From Lachnoclostridium phytofermentans ISDg (GTDB lineage Bacteria; Bacillota; Clostridia; Lachnospirales; Lachnospiraceae), in NCBI RefSeq assembly GCF_000018685.1, contig NC_010001.1, forward strand, positions 698,001 through 762,000: a DNA stretch of 64,000 bases, written 5' to 3'. Below, piece after piece: positions 52,028 to 61,193 of this stretch. A model generated the notes under the pieces. It did no database searches. It saw only the letters and a list, made by a program, of their open reading frames with translations, and was not told where the DNA came from. Numbering within the stretch: the first letter of the stretch is position 1; each line of letters starts with the position of its first letter. A program made the translations under genes and the position numbers.

Positions 52028-53044
52028 ATGGCAGGAAAGTCCGGAAGAGTAATCAGCGCGGAACAGAAGTTCTCTTTGAATAAATTTCTCTTTAGGTGGG
52101 AGACATTCTTAGTAATTGTTTTTATCGCAGTTAATATTATGAATATCACGATTTCTAATCGTTATTGGAGTGTGAACGGATTATTTAATGCAACCAATAC
52201 CTTCCTTTGTGTAGCATTTCTTACGTTACCGATGTGTTTTGTATTATTGATAGGAGAAATTGATATTTCGGTCGGCTCACAGGTAGCACTTTCCGCAGTA
52301 ATATTAGGTGTCAGCTTTAATGCAGGGTGTCCGATGTGGCTGTCTTTAATAATTGCAGTAGCTGTCGGTGCATTATGTGGATTGCTGAATGGAATTATTT
52401 TAGTAACTTTTCATGAATTAAATCCAATGATTGTGACACTCGGAACCCAGATTCTTTTTAGGGGTATTGCAGAAATAATCTTGAAGGATCAGGCAACTGG
52501 TGGTTTCACCTCAGTAAAATGGTTTAGTAAGCTATATTGGGGTAAAGTTGGTGGAGTAGTACCAATTATGTTTCTTGTCTTTGTAGTTTGTGCAATCATT
52601 TTTGGAGTAGTAATGCATAAATCAACTTTTGGACGCAGAATGTTTGCGGTTGGAAGTAATCAACAAGCTGCAAAGTACTCAGGAATTCATATCCCAAAGA
52701 TGCGAATCATCATTTATACCTTAGCGGGTCTTTTCAGTGGTATTTGTGCGATATTCGTTGCAGCACAAATGGGCAGTGCAAGACCGAATATCGGTACAGG
52801 ATATGAAATGGATGCTATTGGTATGTGTGTACTCGGCGGTGTTTTGACCGATGGTGGTAAAGGTAATTTTATTGGAGCAATGATTGCGGTGTTCTTATTA
52901 GGTTTCTTAGAGTATGGCTTAGGCTTGGTTAATATTTCATCCAATATCATGATGGTAGTGAAAGGTGTGCTTTTAATTTTTGCAGTAATGGTACCAAATT
53001 TGAAGTTTGGAAAGTTACATAAAAGAGATTCAGAGACAGTATAA
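52028..53044 (+). CDS. Sugar ABC importer, permease 2 (RbsC-like)
   Basis: 338 residues. GEIDISVGSQVALSAVILG, LNPMIVTLGTQILFRGIAEI, GRRMFAVGSNQQAAKYSGIH and CVLGGVLTDGGKGNFIGAM. Begins 2 nt after permease 1; GAGGGAGAA upstream. Two different RbsC permeases indicate a heterodimeric pore, as in RhaPQ/LsrCD/Xyl-type systems. Confidence 0.93.
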   Translation: MAGKSGRVISAEQKFSLNKFLFRWETFLVIVFIAVNIMNITISNRYWSVNGLFNATNTFLCVAFLTLPMCFVLLIGEIDISVGSQVALSAVILGVSFNAGCPMWLSLIIAVAVGALCGLLNGIILVTFHELNPMIVTLGTQILFRGIAEIILKDQATGGFTSVKWFSKLYWGKVGGVVPIMFLVFVVCAIIFGVVMHKSTFGRRMFAVGSNQQAAKYSGIHIPKMRIIIYTLAGLFSGICAIFVAAQMGSARPNIGTGYEMDAIGMCVLGGVLTDGGKGNFIGAMIAVFLLGFLEYGLGLVNISSNIMMVVKGVLLIFAVMVPNLKFGKLHKRDSETV

Positions 53045-53113
53045 GGAAAACCTATTTATGATACTCACACTTTAGTGTTTGTATAAATTTTAAATTTGTG
53101 GAGGTAAGGAAAG

Positions 53114-54217
53114 ATGAAGAAGATTTTTGGTTTAGTACTTTGCTTAACTATGACAGCGAGTTTACTTGCTGGATGTAGTAGCAAAACTGACAACACGAGC
53201 AGTAACAAAGCAAAAACCCCTACAACTGCTGCAACAACTGGTGGGGACGGTTATGCAACAACTGCAACTTACGCAATTATCGTAAAAAGTGCAGGTAACC
53301 CTTATAACCAGAAGGAATCCGAAGGTTACAAACAGGTGATTGAAGCAAATGGAGGAAAATGCGTTATTCAGGAGCCAAAGTCAGCTACTGCAGAAGATCA
53401 GATTACCTGTATCAATAACGCTATTTCACAGGGTGTTGACTGCATCGCAATTGCAGCAAATGATACTGACGCTTTGGAACCAGCATTAACAGAAGCAAAA
53501 AATCAGGGTATTCACGTACTATCCTTAGACTCCGCTACCAATGCAAACAGCCGTAAAGTATTTGTTAATCAGGCTGGTACTACCCAGATCGCTCAAGCAT
53601 TAATGGACGCTATCCTTGACATTTCTGGTGGCTCAGGTGATTGGGCAGTTCTTTCCGCAGCATCCACTGCAACAAATCAGAATGCTTGGATTGATGGTAT
53701 GAAGACAGTGATGCAGGACTCTAAATATTCAAAACTTAACTTAATCGGTGTTTATTACGGTGATGATGAATATCAGGCATCTTGTGATCAGACAGAGGCT
53801 ATCTTAGCAGCTGATCCTAACATAAAAGTAATCTGCGCTCCAACTACTGTAGGTATTATGGCTGCAGCTAAAGTTCTTCAAGACAAAGGTTTAAGTGGTA
53901 AAGTTAAGTTAACAGGGCTTGGATTACCATCCGAGATGGCTGATTACATTGGAGATGACGATCAGCATTCTTGCCCTTATATGTTCTTATGGAACCCAAT
54001 CCAATTAGGTAACTTAGCAGCATATGCTTCTATTTCATTGGTAAATGGAACTATTACAGGTGCAGCAGATCAGAGCTTTACTGTTCCTGATAAAACATTA
54101 GGTGACAATGGTTCTTACAAAATTACAGCTGCAGCGGATGGTGGTACTGAAATTATCTTAGGTGCACCTTTTAAATTCGAGCCAAGCAATATTGCTGAAT
54201 GGGCTAAAGTTTATTAA
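53114..54217 (+). CDS. Sugar ABC importer, substrate-binding lipoprotein (rhamnose/AI-2-like class)
   Basis: 367 residues. Lipoprotein signal KIFGLVLCLTMTASLLAGCS, Ser/Thr linker, then a Peripla_BP_4 fold: IIVKSAGNPYNQKESEGYKQVIEANGGKC, QITCINNAISQGVDCIAIAANDTDALEP, VLSLDSATNANSRKVFVNQAG, IKVICAPTTVGIMAAAKVLQDKG. Of this class the RhaS/LsrB-like proteins are closest in pattern. The ligand is probably a deoxy sugar, pentose or similar given the following isomerase. GGAGG precedes the ATG. Confidence 0.88.
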   Translation: MKKIFGLVLCLTMTASLLAGCSSKTDNTSSNKAKTPTTAATTGGDGYATTATYAIIVKSAGNPYNQKESEGYKQVIEANGGKCVIQEPKSATAEDQITCINNAISQGVDCIAIAANDTDALEPALTEAKNQGIHVLSLDSATNANSRKVFVNQAGTTQIAQALMDAILDISGGSGDWAVLSAASTATNQNAWIDGMKTVMQDSKYSKLNLIGVYYGDDEYQASCDQTEAILAADPNIKVICAPTTVGIMAAAKVLQDKGLSGKVKLTGLGLPSEMADYIGDDDQHSCPYMFLWNPIQLGNLAAYASISLVNGTITGAADQSFTVPDKTLGDNGSYKITAAADGGTEIILGAPFKFEPSNIAEWAKVY

Positions 54218-54229
54218 TTTATAGAAGAT

Positions 54230-54295
54230 GAAATGGATACATAAGTAAGTGGATACAGATAAGAAGTATGTGGATACAGATTAGTAAGTGGATAT
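54230..54295 (+). repeat. Short direct repeats after the binding-protein gene
   Basis: GTAAGTGGATACAGAT-like units recur three to four times (TAAGTAAGTGGATACAGATA, AGTATGTGGATACAGATT, AGTAAGTGGATATTAA). Degenerate, about 22 bp each. Confidence 0.5.
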
Positions 54296-54347
54296 TAATT
54301 TGATGTCTACATAAGTGATTAATATTTGTATGAAACATATGGGAAGG

Positions 54348-54375
54348 AAAGGGTTGCCAAAAAGCAACCCTTTTC
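54348..54375 (+). terminator. Terminator after the importer operon
   Basis: AAGGGTTGC (54349-54357) and GCAACCCTT (54364-54372) with a 6-nt A-rich loop, followed by TTCT. Confidence 0.75.
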
Positions 54376-54519
54376 TACTAATAGAAATTTATAGAACATA
54401 TCCAGATCAGAATTACGCAAGGCCTTGCAAAAGTCAAACTGGAAATAAGTAATTTATAGCATTTGCTTCGGGATCAAAGTTAAATGAAATGAAATATTAA
54501 TCGAAAGGAAATGATATCT

Positions 54520-56019
54520 GTGGAAGTACTTAAGAAGTTAAAGCCTGTAAAAAAGGTTCGTATTGGTTTATATAGCGCAGGTCTTCATGTATATTGGGAG
54601 CAGTTTGAAGGCTTAAAGGGATGCCTGTTAGAGTACAATTTATTTTTAGAAAAAAGAATGTTAGAGTTTGGTGAAGTATATAATTTTGGACTTGTAGATA
54701 CCGAAGATAAAGGTCGCGAGGCGGGAGGATATTTTAATAAATATAATGTAGATATCGTGTTTTCTCATGCGGCTACCTATTACACCAGTGCATGCCTTCT
54801 ACCTCTACATCAAATCAATAAGGCGCCAGTTATTGTTCTGAATTTGCAACCAACACCAGAAATGGCTTATGAGAGTACGGGCACCGACCGCTGGTTAGCG
54901 CAATGTGTAGGCTGTTCCATTCCCGAAATTTCTAATGCTTTTAACCGTGCTGGTATAAAGTTTAGGGCAATTAATGGATTGCTTGGTCTAGACTACACTC
55001 CAAAATTTGCGAAGGCGGATGAAATGACGTCAAATCGCCCGGAAGCCATAAAGGCCTGGAGCGAAATTAAGGAATGGTGTCAAGCAGCAACGGTAAAAAG
55101 AACACTTCAATATGCAAGATTCGGTTTTCTTGGCGGTTATTATAGCGGTATGCTTGATATGTATAGTGATTTTACTATGCTTCAAGCACAGACCGGAATT
55201 CATATTGAGATATTAGAGATGTGTGATATGGATGCATATCTTCAGAAGGTAACAGAGGAGGAAGTAAAAGAAAAGTTAGGGCAGATAGAAAACTTTTTCG
55301 AAATTTCTGGGGATTCTCCTTCTGACCCAATTGCAAAGCGACCAACGGTGGAACAACTTGCTTGGTCAGCAAAAGTAGCATCCGCACAGGAAAAGATGGT
55401 ACTTGATCGCAACCTTGACTGTATCTCCTATTATTATCACGGACGGGATAATTATTATGAAAGCATTCAGAGCGGATTTATCGTTGGTCATTCACTACTT
55501 ACTGCACAAGGAATCGCATGTGCAGGGGAAGGAGATATTAAGACAGCTCTCGCCATGAAGATTTCCGATATATTAGATAAGGGCGGAAGTTACTGTGAGA
55601 TTGTAGCGGCTGATTTTAATCGTGATACAATGATACTTGGGCATGATGGACCGTTCCATTTTGCAATATCCAAAGGAAAGCCAATCTTACGTGGAATGGG
55701 TGTTTACCATGGAAAACGTGGAACAGGAGTCTCTGTAGAGGCAAAGGTTCAGCCTGGACCAGTAACAACACTAGGAGTAACGCAGACTAATGATGGGAAA
55801 TTGAAATTTAACATCAGTGAAGGGGAAGCGATTGAAGCTCCGATACTTCTAAATGGAAACACTTCAACACATATACGATTTGCTGATAAGCCAGCAGAAT
55901 ATATGGACAAATGGTTTGAAGAAGCACCAACACACCATCTGGCATTATCTGTTGGACATAACAAGAATTTGTTTATTAAGACAGCTCAGTTGCTGAATAT
56001 ACCTTATGGTGTTTTTTAA
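54520..56019 (+). CDS. L-arabinose/L-fucose isomerase-family protein
   Basis: 499 residues from a GTG at 54520; the ATG at 54511 is only 1 nt from AAAGGA, while the GTG is 10 nt away. VRIGLYSAGLHVYWEQFEGLKGCLL, VFSHAATYYTSACLLPL, PVIVLNLQPTPEMAYES, RFGFLGGYYSGMLDMYSDFTMLQAQTGIHIEILEM, GIACAGEGDIKTALAMKI and DFNRDTMILGHDGPFHFA are arabinose-isomerase-like (AraA fold, metal-site Glu and His). It would interconvert an aldose and ketose in the cytoplasm. No kinase or aldolase follows, so the pathway is open. It is preceded by a terminator but probably co-regulated with the importer. Confidence 0.82.
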   Translation: MEVLKKLKPVKKVRIGLYSAGLHVYWEQFEGLKGCLLEYNLFLEKRMLEFGEVYNFGLVDTEDKGREAGGYFNKYNVDIVFSHAATYYTSACLLPLHQINKAPVIVLNLQPTPEMAYESTGTDRWLAQCVGCSIPEISNAFNRAGIKFRAINGLLGLDYTPKFAKADEMTSNRPEAIKAWSEIKEWCQAATVKRTLQYARFGFLGGYYSGMLDMYSDFTMLQAQTGIHIEILEMCDMDAYLQKVTEEEVKEKLGQIENFFEISGDSPSDPIAKRPTVEQLAWSAKVASAQEKMVLDRNLDCISYYYHGRDNYYESIQSGFIVGHSLLTAQGIACAGEGDIKTALAMKISDILDKGGSYCEIVAADFNRDTMILGHDGPFHFAISKGKPILRGMGVYHGKRGTGVSVEAKVQPGPVTTLGVTQTNDGKLKFNISEGEAIEAPILLNGNTSTHIRFADKPAEYMDKWFEEAPTHHLALSVGHNKNLFIKTAQLLNIPYGVF

Positions 56020-56068
56020 ATAAACAAAAAATAAATTTTTACGGAGCTCGCTTTTTTGCATCAAAGGT

Positions 56069-56106
56069 ATGAAAGCTATCAATGGATTTTTCATTGGTAG
56101 CTTTTA
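56069..56106 (+). terminator. Terminator after the isomerase gene
   Basis: AAAGCTATCAATG (56072-56084) pairs with CATTGGTAGCTTTT (56092-56105); one G-T pair; short T-run. Confidence 0.65.
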
Positions 56107-56628
56107 TAGCGTATATTAATATATATTTTTATGAGGCAGTACATTACAATTTGAGATTGCTAACTAGGGTAATATTGAATGTATGGGCTGGTAGAAGATT
56201 AGCATCCATTTATTGAATAGAAAATTTTGAATCGGGTTATAGTTGGTTTTATTATTTTACATAAAAGGTTGATGTGGAAACAAATAAATTTTAGTATTGC
56301 TATAATTTTGCAAAAATTATTGAAGAATGGAAAATATTAGGATATAATTAGGATATAATTAGACGGATTAGAGGTTTAAATGATATATAAACCTAAATTA
56401 TTCATCTTTAATAAATTAAAATAGATATTTTATAAAATTTTCGCTTCAATACGGATTAATTAACGTATCTGACCGTTTACGTTTCTAAAAAAGAATTGAA
56501 TACCACCAGGAATTTTTTTTTATCAGATTATGTTCATCATATTTGAAATTTGAGATGATCAAGATAAAATGAATAATTACAATTATCAGATACTACCAAT
56601 TTGTTTAGTTGTATCAAAGGAGTACATT
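56107..56628. other. AT-rich spacer before the helicase operon
   Basis: About 520 nt, very AT-rich, with a doubled AGGATATAATT motif (about 56338-56361). No gene, riboswitch or convincing promoter pair was found. It marks the junction between the sugar-use genes and the accessory operon; no tRNA or direct repeat of an integration site was recognised. Confidence 0.5.
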
Positions 56629-58218
56629 ATGGCTGCCATAGAATATGGGATTAATGGTTATGGTATAAAAATATACCCATGGAATGCATATAGTGGACGA
56701 ACATACATATGTCCATATTGTTTAGAAGAAATACATTTTATAGCAAAATCTCATAAACGAGTAGAACATTTTAAGCATAAAATAATCAAAAATAGAACGC
56801 CTGTACAGATGATGTGCCCTGGCTATAGAGGAACCCCAGAGCCTAAGAAAATTGATGGGGATGTTGATAAAGCTTATATCACCAATGGTGGAATTTCTTT
56901 ATACATATGTGAAAGTTTGTCTGGAAAATATGAAATTCGGGCTATATTTCCATTACTTAGTCATAAAACTATAGATTTACTTCAAAGATGGGGTGCCAAA
57001 GTTTCAATACAAGAGAATGGAACGAGCGAGATGCATTCAGCTTGCAATCTGAAGTCATATAAGGTAAAAAGTAATGCAGAATGGATTAATATACAATGTA
57101 GTAATATGAAATATCGAATTGATGAAATAGAAGAGAAATGGAAATGGGGAATCAGAGGTATTAATCCTGCAGTAGATATTTTTCATTCGAACTATCAAGG
57201 TGGATATAGGGTAGCATTATATTCAAACATCATTGTTGGTAAGGAATATTTGATTATTAGTAAATTAAGCAATACACCCTGCATCAAGGGAATGTCGTTT
57301 GATTATAGCGGAAGTTTAGCATTTAATAGTCAATATTCGAAATATGAATATTATATATATTCAATGGTTGTAAAGGAAGCCAATAGTGCAACAATTTCAT
57401 ATATACAAAAACGGGGTTACCAATTAATTGAACAGAGCGATGAAATCATTCCAATGTGGCCACCAGCTATAATTGAAGGTAAGCAAATAACTTATAGAAA
57501 ATGTGATCAAATTTCATATTTATATCATAAAAAAAAATTGGAACAAGAATTATTTTATGTTGGAAATAATGGATTATGCCCAATACCAGAGCGAAATCTA
57601 ATCTTCCAAATACCAACAGATAATAAAACAATATTATTATCTGAATATTCTTTCCATAAATACTCAAATGAGATTCGAGTGATACTTACAAATAGCCAAG
57701 AGAGCTATGTTATCGATAATTATTATGCTCCAAGAATTGGTTTTGAAGGTAAGAATTCGTCTTTTCAAACTATCACACAGATTGATGATTCATTACTATA
57801 CGACTGTGAAATTAAATTATTGTCAGATTATGAAGTTAAGGCATATTTATTGAATCATAGTTATGTGGAATTATCATCTAGGAAACACATAGGCCGTATA
57901 AAACATAATCAAGAACTTGTTGTAGACGCAGGAGTATTTGGTGTTTATACGTTCGATTATAGCATGCGAAGTATAGAAGATAAAATTGATTTGATGTCTG
58001 AACTCAATGTATTAAGGCTATGCAACGGTCCTATGATGCCAGTAGATGGATCATTATTACAATTATTAGAGTTTCTAAAGCCAATTTCTAGTGATTTGTA
58101 TCAAATTATTTATACATGGATACAAAATGGAAAGATGCCAGTCAATGTGGTTCAATATGTTGAGATGATAAAGGAGAAACAAAAGTATGCGGAATACAAA
58201 TACAGATCTGATAGATGA
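56629..58218 (+). CDS. Unknown protein with CoiA-like zinc-binding N-terminus (first gene of putative defence operon)
   Basis: 529 residues from the ATG at 56629 with CAAAGGAG upstream; an ATG at 56569 lacks a ribosome site. Residues about 20-55 read TYICPYCLEEIHFIAKSHKR then VEHFKHK, the CxxC ... HFxH pattern of the CoiA/competence nuclease-like zinc region. The rest has no motif I recognise; it is rich in Tyr, Ile and Ser and probably beta-structured. In position and length it recalls DruB of Druantia type I, from memory only. It overlaps the next gene by 32 nt. Function unknown; CoiA-like zinc regions often accompany nucleic-acid-binding proteins. Confidence 0.6.
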   Translation: MAAIEYGINGYGIKIYPWNAYSGRTYICPYCLEEIHFIAKSHKRVEHFKHKIIKNRTPVQMMCPGYRGTPEPKKIDGDVDKAYITNGGISLYICESLSGKYEIRAIFPLLSHKTIDLLQRWGAKVSIQENGTSEMHSACNLKSYKVKSNAEWINIQCSNMKYRIDEIEEKWKWGIRGINPAVDIFHSNYQGGYRVALYSNIIVGKEYLIISKLSNTPCIKGMSFDYSGSLAFNSQYSKYEYYIYSMVVKEANSATISYIQKRGYQLIEQSDEIIPMWPPAIIEGKQITYRKCDQISYLYHKKKLEQELFYVGNNGLCPIPERNLIFQIPTDNKTILLSEYSFHKYSNEIRVILTNSQESYVIDNYYAPRIGFEGKNSSFQTITQIDDSLLYDCEIKLLSDYEVKAYLLNHSYVELSSRKHIGRIKHNQELVVDAGVFGVYTFDYSMRSIEDKIDLMSELNVLRLCNGPMMPVDGSLLQLLEFLKPISSDLYQIIYTWIQNGKMPVNVVQYVEMIKEKQKYAEYKYRSDR

Positions 58219-60133
58219 ATTAACAGATGATGATATAAAAATTTTGATTAAAAGTGACGATCTAGGGAATTTATTGGAGCCTATAAAGCGTAATACGAAA
58301 CATTATGCTAAGTATAAAGCTATGCTTGGGAATATGGATAAAAAGTCTATTTTAGTTGAGAAGTTTTTGCCCAAGGTAGTATTTGAACTATATAAAAAAA
58401 AGGATTTTAATTATTACAAGTATTTAAATGATCTTGCATGCAAAAAGAAATATGTGTTTAAAAGCATGATTGAAGAAGTGTTTGGTAATAACTTTAAAAT
58501 TACTGAAGTTGAGAAGTTTACATTAAACGATTATTCTATAGTATTTAAGCACATTCTTAAAGATAAAAATTCGAAGTTGGACTTTGATTTACTATATCTT
58601 CAAATGAAATTATTTAATATAACAATTGCAGATAATTTGAAAAATGCAATTGAAATGGAATGGAACAGACTCAGTATCTTACAAGAAACAAAAAAAGAAG
58701 TAGCAGTTACATTAGCAATGGAGTTTGAGCAAAAGCAAGAAGAAGTACTAGAACAATTTAAGCGAGAAAAAGATGTATTAAAAAATCGAATAAATATATT
58801 AACAACACAATGTAAAGAACTTCAGGAAGAACTTCATAAAAAAGAAAACATTATTATATCATTGAACAAACAAAATGATCTAGATCAAACAAAAATTTCA
58901 TTATTAGAAGATAATATTCAAATAAAAGAGAATGAAAAAGGCTTACTAAATAAAAAGATATTAGATAAACAAGAAAAGTTGGAACAACTTGAGCAAGTAT
59001 TGAAGAAAAAGACAGAAGATTTTTATAATGACATCAACAAATTATGGAAACAAGAAAATGAACAATTAGTTAGAGATGGGAAGAATCTTGAGAATGAAAT
59101 AAGTATTTATAGAACGCAAATCGAGCAACTTGATAGTGAGATTAAAACACGCGAAGAAAAAATCATAGAATGGGATAAATATGTAAATACATATGTAGAA
59201 CATTTAGAACAAAAATTATTAGAAAAAAAGCTAGAGTCAATCTTATTTCATCAATCAATGATAAATGATAAAGATAAGTTGAGTGAAAAGTATATACCAG
59301 ATGTTTATGATGAAGTATTTGTTATCGAAGGAAGTATAGACAAAGAGCTCGAACCATGTAAAGACTATTATGATTATGTTCAAATTGTTGAAACGAATTT
59401 ATCAAATGCTGGTGAAAAGATGGGCATAGGTTTAGTTTCTGATATTTTTAATGCAGCCATCAATACTGGTTTGAGCCCGCTGATATGTGGGTTTAATGCC
59501 AGAAGAATAGCATTGGCATTAACAGCAGCTAGATATGGAGAAAAATCAGAAATTATTGCAATTCCTGTAGGGTTTAATAAGACTAAAGCTTTGCTTGAGC
59601 AAATTGAGCAGGCACAAACCCACAGTGTAATTATTGAAGATGCATTCGGTACATTAAATGAGAAAATGTTGTTACCAATACTTCGTTGTAGTATTGATAA
59701 AGTTTTAATTTTTACTGCTGAAAATAATGTATGTTTACAGTATGTACCGAGATATTTCTATAATTACATGCAATTAATTTCCATAGACAGACAAGAAAAT
59801 ATAAATATAAATATAAATGTTGATATATATGCAAAAGCAAATCATTTATTCAAAAGTATACAGTACACTGGTATAGAAAACGGTCATAAGTTAGCCAGAT
59901 ATATATTTGGTGATATTTCTTTGGATAATGCTTATGTGATGAGACGAGGCAATTTATTTACAGAGTTAGAACAAGCATATATGGAAAATTCCGAAGAAGA
60001 TGTACTTAAAAAATATTTTATTGCTGAAGCTAAGTGGTTATTAAGCGAAGAAGAAAAAGAAAGAATCAACAATATAATTGATAACAATACAGAACGATTC
60101 TCAAATAAATTAGTAGAGTTATTAAGAAGGTAG
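58187..60133 (+). CDS. Coiled-coil protein with degenerate AAA-like C-terminal domain
   Basis: 648 residues, AAAGGAG 11-17 nt upstream of the ATG. Residues about 1-165 helical, about 165-390 a long coiled coil (KREKDVLKNRINILTTQCKELQEELHKK-like heptads), about 400-580 an alpha/beta domain resembling a AAA ATPase: LSPLICGFNARRIALAL in the Walker A position without the GKT, HSVIIEDAFGTLNE as Walker B (hydrophobics then ED) and KVLIFTAEN as a sensor-1-like strand. The missing Lys/Thr suggests it binds no nucleotide or acts as a partner. In place and size it recalls DruC. Function unknown. Confidence 0.6.
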   Translation: MRNTNTDLIDELTDDDIKILIKSDDLGNLLEPIKRNTKHYAKYKAMLGNMDKKSILVEKFLPKVVFELYKKKDFNYYKYLNDLACKKKYVFKSMIEEVFGNNFKITEVEKFTLNDYSIVFKHILKDKNSKLDFDLLYLQMKLFNITIADNLKNAIEMEWNRLSILQETKKEVAVTLAMEFEQKQEEVLEQFKREKDVLKNRINILTTQCKELQEELHKKENIIISLNKQNDLDQTKISLLEDNIQIKENEKGLLNKKILDKQEKLEQLEQVLKKKTEDFYNDINKLWKQENEQLVRDGKNLENEISIYRTQIEQLDSEIKTREEKIIEWDKYVNTYVEHLEQKLLEKKLESILFHQSMINDKDKLSEKYIPDVYDEVFVIEGSIDKELEPCKDYYDYVQIVETNLSNAGEKMGIGLVSDIFNAAINTGLSPLICGFNARRIALALTAARYGEKSEIIAIPVGFNKTKALLEQIEQAQTHSVIIEDAFGTLNEKMLLPILRCSIDKVLIFTAENNVCLQYVPRYFYNYMQLISIDRQENINININVDIYAKANHLFKSIQYTGIENGHKLARYIFGDISLDNAYVMRRGNLFTELEQAYMENSEEDVLKKYFIAEAKWLLSEEEKERINNIIDNNTERFSNKLVELLRR

Positions 60134-60137
60134 AGGG

Positions 60138-61193
60138 ATGAAAAATCAATTACTACGGCAAATAGAGAGGGATTTAAAATTAAAGCGGTTTATTAATGAA
60201 GCAGAGTGTGATTATAATCAGAGGATTATTTACTCTGTAGGGGCAGCGTGGGTGCAAACATTATTGTTTGGCAGTTCTTATAAAGATATACAGAGAAAAG
60301 ATGAGTACCAAAGTGTGGATATTATGTATGTTCAAAGTTATTTAGCTAAAGTACTGGAGGCATATTTACAGTGCTTTGATATTAATTTGGACTGGTTAGA
60401 TGAAGATTATGAGTTTGATATTGTTAAGAAAGCCCGTATTTTATCAAGTGAAATCATTCAAGCAACCTTATATAATGAAAACCTGGCAGAGATACAATCA
60501 AGACGTCTTGTTCCACTAGTACCACGATATATAAAATATGGTGAAGGATTATATTTATTCAAAGGTGATAGAGATGCAGAAAGGAATCTTTGTGCGGTTG
60601 GTGCATCTTTATGGAAAGTAGATGAAGTAATTAAATATGAAATAGAATATCGTCCGATCAATGAAAATGCTTTTGAATATTACCGCAGTATTGTTACTAA
60701 ATTTCCATGGAGACAGAAAAAAATCACAGGAGAGTATCTGATGTTTCATTTAGGAAACAAAACAGCATTATTAAATAGTTGGAAACCTGTTGATATTGAA
60801 AAACTTCCACCCGGAATACATCTATTAAAGCTTGCGAGTGAGTATAATGGGGGATATTTATTAGTAAAAAAAGATGAAGATGTTTACTCAATTGTTGATT
60901 TAGATCCTTGGTATATTGAGAATGGTGAAATATACCGTATAATGTATGCATTAAATGCTTGGTATAAATCACCCACTGTATTTAAATATGATCATAAAGG
61001 AGAGTATATTATATTAAAATCACACAAACCTTTACCTAAGTCAGAAAAAAAAATGTTAATGGCAGCATCATGGCCGTATAGAACCTACAAAGATCAGTAT
61101 TACAGAATTGTGCCTGAATTTTTATGGGAAATCATAACAAAAAGGTTAAATGAGCTTGGTATAATATTAATTAAGCAAGGGGAAAGTACATGA
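60138..61193 (+). CDS. Unknown 351-aa protein of the helicase operon
   Basis: Not recognised by motif. Begins MKNQLLRQIERDLKLKRFIN; soluble, no signal peptide. Aromatic-rich stretches (FPWRQKK, LMAASWPYRTYKDQYYRIVPEFLWEI) and no obvious catalytic signature. It starts 4 nt after the coiled-coil gene and overlaps the helicase gene by 4 nt (ATGA), so it is made together with them. Length and position recall DruD of Druantia type I; that is an inference from gene order only. Confidence 0.6.
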   Translation: MKNQLLRQIERDLKLKRFINEAECDYNQRIIYSVGAAWVQTLLFGSSYKDIQRKDEYQSVDIMYVQSYLAKVLEAYLQCFDINLDWLDEDYEFDIVKKARILSSEIIQATLYNENLAEIQSRRLVPLVPRYIKYGEGLYLFKGDRDAERNLCAVGASLWKVDEVIKYEIEYRPINENAFEYYRSIVTKFPWRQKKITGEYLMFHLGNKTALLNSWKPVDIEKLPPGIHLLKLASEYNGGYLLVKKDEDVYSIVDLDPWYIENGEIYRIMYALNAWYKSPTVFKYDHKGEYIILKSHKPLPKSEKKMLMAASWPYRTYKDQYYRIVPEFLWEIITKRLNELGIILIKQGEST

